The translations under genes and the position numbers were made by a program. Under the pieces are notes generated by a model. It saw only the letters and a program-made list of their open reading frames with translations, was not told the origin of the DNA and searched no databases. DNA of 64,000 nt from assembly GCA_963971535.1 (NCBI GenBank), contig OZ020592.1, forward strand, positions 54,195,150-54,259,149, written 5' to 3'. Source of the DNA: Notolepis coatsorum. Lineage: Eukaryota > Chordata > Actinopteri > Aulopiformes > Paralepididae. Within the stretch, counting starts at the first letter, position 1. Every line of letters starts with the position of its first letter. This document shows positions 10,841 through 21,950 of the stretch, in pieces.

Positions 10841-11571
10841 CGACCCGGGACCCCTCTGGCTGGAGTACTTTCCTGCCCTGGATTGAGTACGCCCACAACT
10901 CTCTGTCCTCCGCGGCCACAGGTCAGTCCCCCTTCGAGTCCTCTCTGGGCTACCAACCCCCGCTGTTCCCTGCACAGGAGGAGGAGATCGCCGTTCCATC
11001 AGTGCAGGACCACCTTCGCCGCTGCAGGAGGATATGGGAGGACACGAGGGCCGCGCTGCTCCGCTCCGCTGAGCAGAACCGTCGCTTCGCCAACCGCCAC
11101 CGGACCCCGGCTCCCGACTATCAACCAGGTCAGATGGTTTGGCTCTCGTCCCGGGACCTGCCGCTCAAATCTTTGTCCCGCAAACTCACCCCCCGTTTTG
11201 TTGGTCCCTATAAAATCTTGTCCATTATCAACCCCTCAGTCGTCAAACTCCAGCTCCCCTCCATCATGCGCATTCACCCCTCCTTCCATGTCTCCCAGCT
11301 AAAGCCGGTGGTCTCCAGTCCCCTGTCTCCTCCAGCTCCGGAGCCTCCCCCTCCGCTGGTCATCGACAAGCACCCGGCCTACATCGTCCGGCAGCTGCTG
11401 GACGCGCGTTGTCGCGGCCGCGGTTTCCAATATCTCGTGGACTGGGAGGGCTACGGCCCGGAGGAGCGCAGCTGGGTCTCGCGCAGGTTGATCCTGGATC
11501 CTGACCTCGTCCGGGACTTCCATCGGGATAACCCGGACAAGCCTGGAGGGTCGCCAGGAGGCGCCCGTAGA
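10837..11571 (+). pseudogene. gypsy-1 integrase C-terminus with chromodomain
   Basis: This frame restores the end of the integrase core (WIEYAHNSL), an RRFAN-type linker, a GPY/F module (FVGPYKIL, about residues 122-130) and the [11 protein letters not shown] block. A chromodomain (AYIVRQLL, then [15 protein letters not shown], about residues 178-215) follows. Chromodomains steer integration toward marked chromatin. The frame runs on past 11583 into the 3' LTR and stops near 11764. The natural protein probably ends close to the Arg/Gly-rich stretch before the purine tract. Confidence 0.85.
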
Positions 11572-11582
11572 GGGGGGGGTCC
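11567..11582 (+). promoter_or_regulatory. gypsy-1 polypurine tract
   Basis: A purine run (AGAGGGGGGGG) lies immediately before the 3' LTR. This is the expected position of the plus-strand primer. Confidence 0.7.
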
Positions 11583-12272
11583 TGTCATGGTCAGGTCTCG
11601 GGCCTTCCTCTGCCCTCATCCTGCCGCGCCCATATATGGGCAGCTTCCTGCTGGAGTGTTCCCACGCTGCCAGATGAACTTCAATCAGCGCGGCTGTGAG
11701 GGATTCCCTCATCAGGCAGCCCCTATATCACCTGGCGGATCCTGTCGTCCCTCGTCGCAGTGTTAAACTGCCTACCTAGGTACGACCCTTCAGTCCGAAG
11801 ACCTGCTAGGCACTCTCACATTATTATTCCCTGTTCTAACCTACCTTCTCTTGTGCCCAAGGACCTCCATTCCAGCGAGCCCGTCTGGACCCCCCTGGAG
11901 CTTGTCTACAGAGTTCCTGCTCTCACCCCCGACACAGCTGGTGTCTACATTCTCCCGTACGGAGTTCCTGCTCTCACCCCCGACACAGCCGGTGTCTACA
12001 TTCTCCCATACGGAGTTCCTGCTCTCACCCCTGACACAGCCGGTGTCTACATTCTCCCGTACTGCACAAGGAGTGCACCTGATAGAAAGAACATTCTCCC
12101 GTACTGCACAAGGAGTGCACCTGTACTAACCCCAAGAACATTCATACTTGTCTGTCGTACATTTTCTGTATGTAATGTCTGCTTGGGAAGAACAATAAAA
12201 GCACCCTAAACCGCTCCATTCTCTCTCCTCCTGTGTTCTGCTATTGGGCTCCGCAAGAACCCCATCCTCACA
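11583..12272 (+). repeat. gypsy-1 3' LTR
   Basis: The 690-bp LTR begins TGTCATGG and ends CCTCACA, followed by the TSD AACAG. It carries the same internal tandem units as the 5' LTR and an AATAAA at 12194-12199. Confidence 0.95.
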
Positions 12273-12277
12273 AACAG

Positions 12278-12502
12278 ACCAACAGTCACAGGAACAGATA
12301 CAAATTGTATACTGTGCAATATGCAGTCCGCTAACACAATATAAAAAAAAACGGATGACCATTGCACATAGCCCTAGCCAAACTACTGTCAGATTATATT
12401 TAACAGTCTGATTGCTGAGGGAACTAAATACATATCAAATCTGTCTGTTTTTATTGGTTTTTGCAAGAACCTTCCATTGCCACGATTGCTTGGTTGGAAG
12501 AT
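12278..12502. other. Unassigned sequence right of gypsy-1
   Basis: This is the right flank of the gypsy-1 insertion, continuous with the sequence left of 6378 before insertion. No gene or clear repeat family was recognised. Confidence 0.4.
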
Positions 12503-12664
12503 GTTGTGTAGTGGCTGAGCAGGGTCATTGAGGATGTGTTGTGTAGTGGCTGAGCAGGGTCATTGAGGATGTGTTGTGTAGTGGCTGAGCAGGGTCATTG
12601 AGGATGTGTTGTAGTGGCTGAGCAGGGTCATTGAGGATGTGTTGTAGTGGCTGAGCAGGGTCAT
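12503..12664 (+). repeat. 35-bp minisatellite, five units
   Basis: Five copies of a unit containing GTAGTGGCTGAGCAGGGTCA start at 12503, 12538, 12573, 12608 and 12641. The first three spacings are 35 bp. The fourth and fifth units have lost two bases (GTGTAG to GTAG). Confidence 0.9.
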
Positions 12665-12973
12665 CTATCGTTAATATTTATATTAATATCCTATGTATAT
12701 TTGTGTTTTATCTGTGGATTAAAATAAAGGTGTTTTATGGATGTGTGTGTGTGTGTGCCTGGAAATAACGGTGCTAAAATAACGAAAATAATAATAAATG
12801 CATGAAACATGCATGGAAGAGAAGTGTGTTTTAGGCCTAGTCCACATGTACACAGGTATTTTTTAAACCAGTTTTTCCTCCTTCATTTAGAAAAATAAAT
12901 CCCTGTCTTTTAGAACATCTCTCGGTCCTCACAACATCGCAAAAACGCTCACATGAAATGACGGGCGGGAAAC
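12665..12973. other. AT-rich sequence, no gene seen
   Basis: The stretch contains a short (GT)n near 12741-12757. No supported coding region was found. It is the left flank of the large inverted-repeat transposon. Confidence 0.4.
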
Positions 12974-12982
12974 TGCCGGGAC

Positions 12983-13088
12983 GCGTGAATACTTTCGACA
13001 ACCAAAGTTTGTTTCCGCGTTCGAGTTTTGCGCTCTGATTGGCCACTGACCCCACGTGACCCTATGCTATTACGCCCCCCTTATCCGT
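12983..13088 (+). repeat. Left terminal inverted repeat
   Basis: It matches the complement of 25549-25653 with only a handful of differences. It contains an inverted CCAAT box (GATTGGC) and a CACGTG E-box, so it could carry a promoter. The segment GACCCTATGCTATTACGCCC is followed by a diverged second copy of itself just inside the repeat (13091-13118). Confidence 0.85.
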
Positions 13089-13548
13089 GACTTTGACCCT
13101 ACGTTATTACGCCCCCCTTCGCAGAACAGCTATTCAACAGCTGTTCACCTCCATGTGCGCTCAGCTATTTCCGCGACTTCCAAGAACAGCTCGTAAGTTT
13201 ATGCCGGTAAATGGCGGTTCATTCATGCTTTGAGGCACAATTCCGGACAGGATCTTATAATATTGTATTTTATAATGACAATTTTAAGAAACTACGCTCT
13301 CGCCTGAGTCGCGCTGTGAAGCACCTCTGTATTAAATGCCGACTTTCGCATATTATTACCATTGACAAACATATTTACAATTAGCATTTTATAAAGTAGA
13401 ACTCTAAAGTCAGTGCTAAGTGCAGCATCCATTTTCACATCAAAACAAAAGTAGAACTGGATGTGGACTTTCTCATTATGTCACAGTGTGTGTAAATGTG
13501 CCCTGTGGATTATACGTGCCCCATGTAAAATATTTAAACAACCATTAA

Positions 13549-14448
13549 AACACTTGCGCCAATCACGTTGTACAACGTGTTTCAAGTTCATGCTAATTCT
13601 GCCAGATCACGGCGTACGACGTTATTGTAATCATATTTCATATTTTCGCCATGGTATTCATATTTCACTCACGGAGCCTTGTCTGATGCTGTGGGACTCA
13701 GCCCAACTCTGCAACGCTTCAATACTGCCACCTGGTGGATGATCGGCGAGTTGGATCTCGGTGCGTCTCCTAATTACGTCCGGCCACTTGCATATCATCC
13801 CAGGACTCTAGCCACACACCGTGGATATGGATCGCTGCCATAACTCAATAATCAACATGATTTGGGCGTGTATTAGTATTATACAAACCGGAAATGGATC
13901 GCCTCGATCCCCATCAAATAACTGGGATCTGTTTGCTCCAGTATCATTGCCCAACGGTAAGAGGAGGCTGCCGTGACTTTCATCGTTTTTGTTTATTATT
14001 ATCGATGCAAACTGCTCTGATCTATATATCACCCATACTACATAAATCATTTAACGACGATCACGGAATTATAAACGACCCCCCCCCCCCCGGTCACCGC
14101 GCATGATCAGTCATAACGTTTAGGACCATGAACAGTTGAAATTTTTAATATAGCGTCGATCGGTATCAAACGGCATTTGATAATCTAATATATGCATTTA
14201 TGCCTATATCCCACGTTCTAGGAATTACTGCAGAAAACAATAAAAACATATTTATACTCTAGACGGTATTTTCGTATGAATGTGTGAATGAAAAAGTAAA
14301 ACGTTCCTACATCCTGAACTATAGATAATCGATGTTGAATGGGCCATAGTAATGTCAATTTAGCAATACAATTTAAAAAGTTAAAGTCTCCAGACTTGGT
14401 GGTGGCAGTGATCAAACATTGATGGATATAAGTGTGGCAGTTAATGTG
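13549..14448. mobile_element. TTAA-flanked 900-bp insertion (piggyBac- or Kolobok-type candidate)
   Basis: The left arm carries this segment between TTAA at 13545-13548 and TTAA at 14449-14452. The matching inverted right arm has a single TTAA at 24638-24641 with the flanks directly joined. That empty site shows a precise TTAA-duplicating insertion. No transposase frame is present, so it would be non-autonomous. The termini are only weakly inverted. A perfect 16-bp palindrome, CACGTTGTACAACGTG, sits at 13564-13579 just inside the left end. Confidence 0.7.
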
Positions 14449-14561
14449 TTAAGCAGTGTTGGGCAAGTTACTCAGGAAGTATAAGAGTTGCGGAAAGCAG
14501 GTTGAGAGAGCGTAGATTTCAGTGTGTATCATTTAATTGCATAGTGAGACAGAGACAACAA

Positions 14562-14902
14562 CAAACCAAAACATTGACATCTAACTTATCTTTAGATATT
14601 TACTCAACCTCTAATGTCTAACTATGAATGAACACAACACTTTAACTTAACATCTTTAGCTAATAAAGTACTCAACCTCTACTGTCTTTAACTATGAATG
14701 AACACAACACTCTTAACTTACTTTAGATAATAAAGTACTCAACCTCTACCGTCTTTAACTATGAACAAACACAACACTCTAACTTACCATCTTTAGATAA
14801 TAAAGTACTCAGCCTCTACTGTCTTTAACTATGAACAAACACAACACTCTAACTTACCATCTTTAGATAATAAAGTACTCAACCTCTACTGTCTTTAACT
14901 AT
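14562..14902 (+). repeat. About 70-bp tandem array, five units, left arm
   Basis: Units share AATAAAGTACTCAACCTCTA and CTTTAACTATGAA and are spaced 67-70 bp apart. The BEL element is inserted in the last unit, within CTTTAACTAT. An inverted array of about three units occupies 24956-25147 in the right arm. Confidence 0.9.
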
Positions 14903-15345
14903 TGTAGCGGCCTCTCCATGGGTCCGCTTCTAGTGGTAGTCAGGGACATGATTCTGTACGCGCTCCATCCAAATAATAGTCTCCACACCTTGAGTTCCGT
15001 TATCAGATATCACAGATATCAGATTTATTTAGAATATGTATGGGTTACATGAGAGAGGTGATCAAAGCGATCCTATTTTCCTATAATGGTTCAAAGATAA
15101 TCTAAAATGTTCTAAAGCGATCAGAAGCGTCCTAAATCGGTCAGAAAATTATATGCTTTCCCCGTGGCTACACCCCTCAGCTGATTCCTATCACCCATTT
15201 ATGATCTCCGCCGCGCTGTGGCTGATCCGCCTGACAGGTGATCCGCCCACAGTACAACAGAGTCCATTCAATTGGTTACACAGATAATCATAACATTCCC
15301 ATAAATCATATCCTTCTATTGGAAATAATAATAATTGTGCCTACA
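14903..15345 (-). repeat. BEL/Pao 3' LTR
   Basis: This 443-bp copy begins TGTAGCGGCC on the plus strand and ends CCTACA. It has the uninterrupted sequence across the ACAAC site that is split by a solo LTR in the other LTR. Confidence 0.9.
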
Positions 15346-15383
15346 CAATTACAAAACAAATAACATGGTCGGGTGAGTGTTCA

Positions 15384-15602
15384 TTATAGCTGGCAATCCT
15401 CCTTTGACTCCAGTAGTAGGCAAAGCTTAGTGATTGGCCTCTGTAGCACATTGGTCTTGGTCTTCACCCTGACACTTCGTACCAGGCCCTTGTTATCCGG
15501 AAAGGTTTCCAGGATCCGTCCAAGCGGCCAGGAATTCCTGGGCGCTGCGTCGTCCACTATGACCACCAAGTCACCAGTCTTTCCTGCATCATGGGCAAGC
15601 AC
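15384..15602 (-). pseudogene. BEL/Pao pol C-terminal (DUF5641-type) end
   Basis: The 72-residue frame contains GDLVVIVDDAAPRNSWPLGR, the typical end of BEL/Pao polyproteins downstream of integrase. It is out of frame with the integrase frame, which runs into WWS and stops at 15557. The two together represent one domain split by a frameshift near 15557-15602. Confidence 0.85.
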
Positions 15603-16834
15603 TCCCTCACCCAGCGCTTCCAGAAGATGTCAGCCAGGTATTGTGCCTGTTTCCACCTTCTGCGGGTGTACATATCCTCCATCTCAAATACACTTGGAGG
15701 CATAACAGGTTGTCCCTTCAAGAGGAGTAGGTGGTTTGGTGTAAGGGGTTCTAAATCTTTGGGGTCGTTGGACACCGTGGTAAGTGGGCGATCGTTCATA
15801 ATGGCTTCTACCTCACACAGTGCTGTGAGGAGAGTCTCATCATCCACCTTCTGTTCCTTCAGGACCGACTGGAGGATCCTTTTTGTCGACTTGATCAACC
15901 TCTCCCATACCCCACCGAAGTGGGCTGCAGAGGGGGGATTGAGAATCCACTTTACTCCAGAGTCCGCCATTATGGTGCTAATCTTAGTTTGGTCCAGCTG
16001 CTTGAGGGCCTGGTTTAGCTCTCTCTGGGCACCAATGAAATTGGTCCCTTGATCCGTCCTTATGGAGCGTACTGGACCCCGTCGGCAAATGAATCTTCTG
16101 ATGTTTATACAGGATGCAGTATCGAGGAAGTGTGCCACATCAAGATGAACGGCCCGTGTCACTAGGCAAGTAAAAATGACACCCCATCTCTTGACGGTAC
16201 TCCGTGTTCTCTTTACCTCTATGGGGCCGAAATAATCAATACCCACATGAGTAAAAGGTGGGAGGTCCGGTGTTATCCGATCCTCGGGTAGGTCTGACAT
16301 TTTCTGTACTCCAGGTTTGGCTAGTACACGTCTACAGACCACACACTCCCTAATGACCTTCCTGGTCATGGAATTAGCGCAGGGTAGCCAGTACCGCTCC
16401 CTTAGCCTGGAAAGGGTGTGTCCTCTCCCCGAGTGTCGCAGTTGTTCATGGATCTGCCTCACAATCAAGCTTGATATGCGAGTGTGTTTGGGCAGGATCA
16501 GTGGGTGTTTCTCTTCCACTAGCATGGCCATTTTGTTCAGCCTACCTCCCACTCTCAGCAATCCATTATCCAGGAGTGGATCCAGTTTTAAAATGGAGCT
16601 GGATAGTTTCACCGATTTTCCCATCCTGAGATATGTTATCTCATCCTTGAAGTGCTGCTCTTGAGAGTAGCGTATGAGTGCATGCCTGGCCTCAGTCAAT
16701 TCCTCTACTGACAGGCTAGGTTGCACTATGGAGTCGGTGGAGGCTTGATCCATGCTAGGACCTGGCTCCTTCTTTTGGAGCCTGGCTCGAAGTAGTCGTT
16801 TTAGTTTTAGGAACCACGCAGCTGCTCTTGTCAA
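15557..16834 (-). pseudogene. BEL/Pao integrase
   Basis: The 425-residue frame has the HHCC finger (HEQLRHSGRGHTLSRLRERYW, then CVVCRR) at about residues 130-170. A DDE core follows with VGIDYFGPIEV near 194-205, IRTDQGTNFIGAQREL near 258-273 and the Glu-bearing FGGVWERLIKS near 305-315. The DUF5641 start (LTPNHLLLL) comes next. It inserts element cDNA into chromosomes in the nucleus. It overlaps the upstream RT frame by 80 bp in another phase, so pol was one frame before decay. Confidence 0.9.
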
Positions 16835-18773
16835 CCGATTCCAGCTGACTTGTCGGGTTCGTTTCTTCTACCGTAACACTACTTACAAAGACCTCTTTCT
16901 TGACTTCTGGGTCATCTTGATGCACTGAACCATATAACTCCTCTGGTCTCTTCGGCCAGTGCTCTTCTCCCTTCCGTAGGAATCCTGGGTCACTGAACCA
17001 TTGCTTTGACTTGAGCATCCTGTCAGCATCCAAACCACTTGATGCCTCATCTGCAGGGTTCTCCTTTGAGCTCACGTACCTCCATTGAGATGTCGTGGTG
17101 AGGTCCTGAATAATGGCGAGGCAATTGGCCACAAATGTCCGAAATCGTCTTTTCTCATTGTAGACATATTTTAGGACTGTCTGGCTGTCTGTCCATAGTA
17201 CCGACTCTTTCAGTGTCAGGTGTAGCTCTTTTCTGAGCATTCTGTCCATACGGGAAGCCAGAGTAGCAGCGGCAAGTTCCATCCGAGGGATTGTTACTTG
17301 TTTCAAAGGGGCTACCCTTGCTTTTCCCATCACAAATACAGTGTAGATCTCGCCCTGGTCATTTGTGTACCTTGCGTAACTCACTGTGCCGTATCCTGAT
17401 TTGCTTGCATCACAGAAGTGGTGGAGTTGAACACCTTCCAGTTTCCCAAAACAGGCGGGTTTCATGCACCGGTTTATCCTGAGCTCTGACAGCTTGTCCA
17501 GGTCTGAAAACCACTCTTGCCACCGTTTTGCCAGTGGCTCCGGGATGTCTGTATCCCATCCGCACTTGTTCCTGCAGAGCTCTTGAAGAATCATTTTTGC
17601 CGTGAGCACATAAGGAGCTAGGAAACCAAGTGGGTCATACATGGAACATACGATGGAAAGAATGCCTCTCCTGGTTAGAGGTCGATTCCTGATGGTAACT
17701 CGAAAATTGAATGTGTCACTTTCAAGGTTCCATTGGATGCCTAGAGCTCGTTCAGTGAGTGGTTTCTCCCAGTCAAGATCCAACTCAACGTTCTGCTTGG
17801 CCTTGTCCTCTTCAGGGAGATTAGCCAGCACCTCTTTACTGTTGCTCACCCATTTGGTGAGTCTGAATCCACCTCTTGCACATGCTTCTCTGAGTTCTTC
17901 TGTCAACTTGACGGCCTGGCTTACTGTCTCCACCGACTTTAGGCAGTCATCAACATAAAAGTTAGACCTGATGGTATCGGTGACTTCTTGGCCGTAATGA
18001 TCACTGTTATCCTCCGCTGTCTGTCTCAGAGCAAAGTTGGAACAACTAGGTGAAGATATGGCACCGAACAGATGTACCTTCATCCTGTACTCCTCCAGCG
18101 GCCGGGTGATATCGCCATCTGGCCACCATAAGAATCGCAGAAAGTCAATGTGATCTGGATGGACTCTGACCTGATGGAACATTCCTTGTATGTCTGCCAT
18201 GAAAGCTACTTGGTCTTGACGGAATCTTAACAACACTCCTATTAGTGTGTTTGTCAGGTCTGGACCCTGAAGCAGTTCATCATTGAGTGATGTGCCTTGG
18301 AATGATGATGTGCAATCAAACACCACTCGTAATTTGTTCTTTCTTTTGTGATACACCCCGTGATGGGGTATGTACCAGACATGGCCATCTTTTTTGCTTA
18401 GCTCTTGAAGAGGTACCTTCTCTGCATAGTCCATTTTGATTACCTCTCCCATGAAGCCTTTGTACTCTGCATGGTACTCTTCATTCTTCCTGAGGTTCTT
18501 TTGCAGGCCCATGGCTCGTTGTGTCGCCACCTGTCTGTTGTTGGGCATCATCACATCTCCTTTTCGAAAGGGGAGTGGCAAGTGATAATGACCATCTTTT
18601 AAGATCATCGAACTGGTGGCGATCTTCATGAACTTTCTGTCTTCTACCGATAGTTCATTCTGCTCATGGTGCTTTTCAGAAAAGTCCTGATTGTATTGTT
18701 CCACAAGCAGGTCCTCCAGTTTTGCGATTGATATTCTGTTTGCTGTGGCTTTGGGTCTTCCCATCTCATCCAC
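16755..18773 (-). pseudogene. BEL/Pao reverse transcriptase and RNase H
   Basis: The 672-residue frame holds the BEL-type RT: VWYIPHHGVYH near residue 130, FMADIQGMFHQVRV near 190-203 and the catalytic FYVDDCLKS near 272-280. The FLAPYVLTAK block follows, then an RNase H domain with HHFCDASKSGYGTVSYA near 440-456 and LWTDSQTVL near 510. The first Met (MDEMGRP) is not the true start, because in-phase BEL coding continues upstream to about 18905. The catalytic residues are intact in this copy, but its neighbours are broken. Confidence 0.9.
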
Positions 18774-19431
18774 CGCGTTGATGTTAAGTGGACCACAAAC
18801 CGCTCATCCCAAGAGTGTCCTCACAGCATATGGCCCGTCATCCTGACTGTTTATGACCTGCCAAGGTTCCATGGCTCTTGGAGTATTGACTCCAATCAGA
18901 AGTTCCACCTCTGCATCAATCTGAGTGGTGTGAACATCCTTCAGGTAGGGCAGCCTGTTTCACCTTAACTGGCACGATGGCTAAGGCACAGTCCTTACCG
19001 GCCCCATTATCTTCACCAAGCCTCACCAGAGCACTACCCACAGTCTTCTTGGTCAGGGGTGGTGTCCTCACCTGTTGAGGTGTTTTCACCTTCCATGTTG
19101 TAGACCTGACTGTTCGTTTTTGCTTGTCTGGTCCTTCTTGGTCATTTGTTTCTATGTGTAGCAGAGTCAGGTGTTCTTTCTGGCAATGCTGACACCTCAT
19201 CCCCTGGCTACAGTTCCTACTGAGATGTCCCTTGGTGAGACAACCAAAACAAAGTCCTTTCACCTTTAAGAACTCTATTTTGTTCAGATGTTTCTGAGCT
19301 CTTATCCTCCTGCAGGCTTCAAGTGAATGATCGCCTGCACAGTACAAGCAAGGAGTCCTAAAAGCTTCAGAGCCATCTGCCTTGGATCCTACATTACCGA
19401 CGGTTGACTGTATGTTTGTGGCCGGTGTCAC
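18774..19431 (-). pseudogene. BEL/Pao zinc-knuckle region with missing protease
   Basis: The frame 18916-19431 contains CLYCAGDHSLEAC and CFGCLTKGHLSRNC zinc knuckles and a third Cys/His cluster (CQHCQKEH). After VPVKVKQ the reading jumps, in another phase, to LPYLKDVHTTQIDAE, which normally lies downstream of the aspartic protease. The protease catalytic segment is therefore absent, and the junction is near 18945-18965. An in-frame stop also appears near 18810. In intact elements the protease cuts the Gag-Pol precursor. Confidence 0.75.
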
Positions 19432-19719
19432 TGTCGTGACAAAGCTGCTTCTCTCCTTTCTCTCTTTAACCGGTGCGGCTGATGCTCCTGCTCATGTTTG
19501 CCATCCAGAGGCTGGCGTCTTGAGGTACCTTGGGGCAGCTCTGTCAGTACCATAGTCCTGAATACTACCGAACAATGGGTCGGAGGCGATTTTGGCTTGT
19601 CTCTCCAGATAAGCCACAAGATCCTTGAATTTGGCTCTTTGCCCAGTGCGCTCCTGGATGTCGTAGGCCGTTGACCTCCACCTTTCTCTGATCCTATAGG
19701 GTATCTTGGATAAGATCAG

Positions 19720-20398
19720 TCATAGGTTAGATGGATTGTCCAGCTCATCCATATAGTGAAGCTCCTGCATTGCATTACTGCATCCTCTCAGGTAGAGGGC
19801 GTAGGCGCGCAAAGCTTGACTATCCTCCAGTTTGATGCTGGACCAGTCCAAGGCCTTCTTTATATAAGCATTTGTTATTCTTATTTCATCACAGAAATTC
19901 TCCTTGAGCAGTCTTTTGGCTTCCACATATCCATCCTGTGGATGCATGTGTAGGCAGCTCCGCACAAGATCTTTAGGTTGATCTGTGGTGTATTGTTCCA
20001 AAAAGTAGAGTCTATCTTGATCGCTGGTGGTTCTATTTTCTATGCCGTACTCTAAGGCTCGCATGAATGATCTAAAGTTCATAGGATCTCCGTCAAACAT
20101 GGGAATCTCCCTGGTTGGGAGTAGCGCCAGATTCTGCTGTGTGACAAGTATATCTGTAATGTCATTCTGTCTTGCCATGACATTTGATAGAACCTGGTCT
20201 GTTTGAGTTTGACCCTGTTGTCCTGCTGTAGCTCCAGATGGTTGTAGCTGAAGCAGCACAGGGTGCTGATGCTGATATGGTGCATGTGGTTGTTGCCAAG
20301 GTTGTGGCTGAGGCAGCACATTAGGTGGTAGTCGATACTGTACAGGTGGTTGTGGCTGTATATATGGCTGTTTGGGTCTCACTGCTTGTGGAGGCCTC

Positions 20399-20468
<70 letters not shown>

Positions 20469-21640
20469 GCTGTTGTTGCTGTTGCTGTTGTTGTTGTTGT
20501 TGTTGCTGTTGCTGTGGTTGTTGTTGCTGTTGTTGTTGAGGTGTGTGTGCCCATGCATACTGGTCCAAGAGCTGTTTTTGCACAGGGGTTTTTGGAACAG
20601 TATTTATGGATGCATACTCTACCGGTGATTGCAATATCGGTAGTCCTTCTGAGGTATCTAGAGCATGTGCTCGGTCAACATATTCATTCATACCATCCCC
20701 TCTAGGTTGCATCTTGTACACATACCCGTCCTCTTGAGAGGGTGGCTGGTAAGTTTGAGATGGATACCTCATGGTTCTAGATGAGTTGGTTTGCGATGAT
20801 GTTTCATAATCATCCAGTATCTTGAGTTTGGCCGTTGATACAGCCATGTCTGTGTCAAAGTCAAGTTTATCCTTCTCAGCCTTTAATTCAGCCCTGGCTT
20901 TAGCCTCCTGCAGACTTAATTCAGCTTGTAATTTAGCCTCTGTTAGATTTGATTCAGCCTTTGATTTAGCCTCCTGCAGCTTTAATTCAGCATTGGCTTT
21001 AGCCTTGTTTAGATTTAATTCAGCCTCTAATTCAGCTTCCTTTAGGCTTAGAGATTGTCTGGCTGAAAGTGCAGTGGCACGTGCCTGAAGGATGGCCCGC
21101 TCAGTTGCAGCCCTTCGACGGGAGGCAGATAACCTGGATGAATGGCTTCCACATGATCTTGATGATTTTGATGGGGCCCTGGAAACGCTATCCTCTGGGC
21201 CTACTGTAGCCTGAAGGTCCGTTTCCAGCTTATCTTGAGTCTCAACTGGAGACTTTTGGACCACAGACTCAATTAGACCTGGGGCTGGAGTTTGCTTTTT
21301 CTTATACTCCTCCATCAACCAATCTTCAATCTCGTTAACTAACCCATGTATTGAATCCATCTATTTTTGGTTTATACCATTGTGTTTCATCATCTCCACC
21401 ATCATCATCCTGTAAATACAACTGTACAGACTCATTTACGATCTTAAAATCACTGAGTGCCTTATTGAACAATGCCATGTATGTTTTTACTCCTTCTTCA
21501 TCCTTTGATATCACCATCTGTTTAATCTCATTTTGTTTGCGGGTGCATGCTGCAAGCCTCCCTTTACGTGATGCTCTTATTTGTCTCAGTTCAATTTCCG
21601 CGACCGACAAATCCATGTTATCCGTTTCAGAAACTGACAT
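19720..21640 (-). pseudogene. BEL/Pao Gag with coiled coil and polyglutamine
   Basis: The start is the ATG at 21640 (MSVSETDNMDLS). A one-base shift near 21345 moves the reading from the first frame (21335-21640) to the second (19720-21360). The second frame has an Ala/Glu/Lys-rich heptad region of repeated NLTEAKLQAEL-like units, predicted to be a coiled coil, at about residues 85-180. A Gln tract of roughly 45 residues follows. A BEL Gag domain (MFDGDPMNFRSFMRALE and following) lies near the end. The frame stops at 19720 in DNPSNL, and capsid sequence continues in other phases toward 19430. Gag forms the cytoplasmic particle. Confidence 0.85.
20399..20537 (-). repeat. Polyglutamine-coding trinucleotide tract in BEL Gag
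   Basis: Almost uninterrupted TTG on the plus strand, with some CTG interruptions, reads CAA/CAG on the coding strand. It encodes about 45 Gln with a few Pro. All other frames are low-complexity shadows. Confidence 0.95.
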
Positions 21641-21950
21641 CTTGTTTATATTTATCCGCCAATTCTTAAGACAACTTTATAATTATTTTATATTCCACAG
21701 CGCCGTGTGCGCGCAACGTACGTAGTAGTCTGTATTTCATTCATAAATTCTACTCACAAACGTTCCATTGATGTCCTCGGGCTGTGATGCCGTCGTTGAT
21801 CGATTCCTTCCTTCCTTCCTGGTATCCTCTTGTCATATGTTGAAGCGCACCTCTGGCCTGGGTGGCTTCAACCTGACGAGTCCTCTTGTCACTTTATTGA
21901 AGCGCGCCTCTCCTTGGGTGGCTTCAATAACAGCGAATTTTCTGACTTAA

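Larger units (their letters stand above)
6383..12272 (+). mobile_element. Ty3/gypsy chromovirus-type LTR retrotransposon (gypsy-1)
   Basis: This complete proviral layout has paired LTRs (6383-7078 and 11583-12272), both starting TGTCA and ending CTCACA. A perfect 5-bp TSD, AACAG, lies at 6378-6382 and 12273-12277. The internal order is gag, pol remnants, integrase and chromodomain, then a purine tract before the 3' LTR. Chromodomain-bearing gypsy elements are well known in fish. The copy is defective: a Rex1-like LINE interrupts gag, the protease/RT core is deleted, and integrase is frameshifted. By eye the LTRs differ by only a few percent, which suggests fairly recent insertion. Confidence 0.95.

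Noticed and set aside
9413-10999. Several minus-strand frames opposite gypsy-1 pol
   Set aside because: GC-rich antisense shadows. The plus strand has RNase H and integrase motifs.
14441-14444. An alternative right border (first TTAA) for the 900-bp insertion
   Set aside because: The empty site on the other arm resumes exactly after the TTAA at 14449-14452, which favours that border.
20321-20705. Poly-Val, poly-Leu and poly-Thr frames opposite the BEL polyglutamine tract
   Set aside because: They are other-frame shadows of the TTG repeat. Only the minus-strand Gln frame fits flanking Gag homology.
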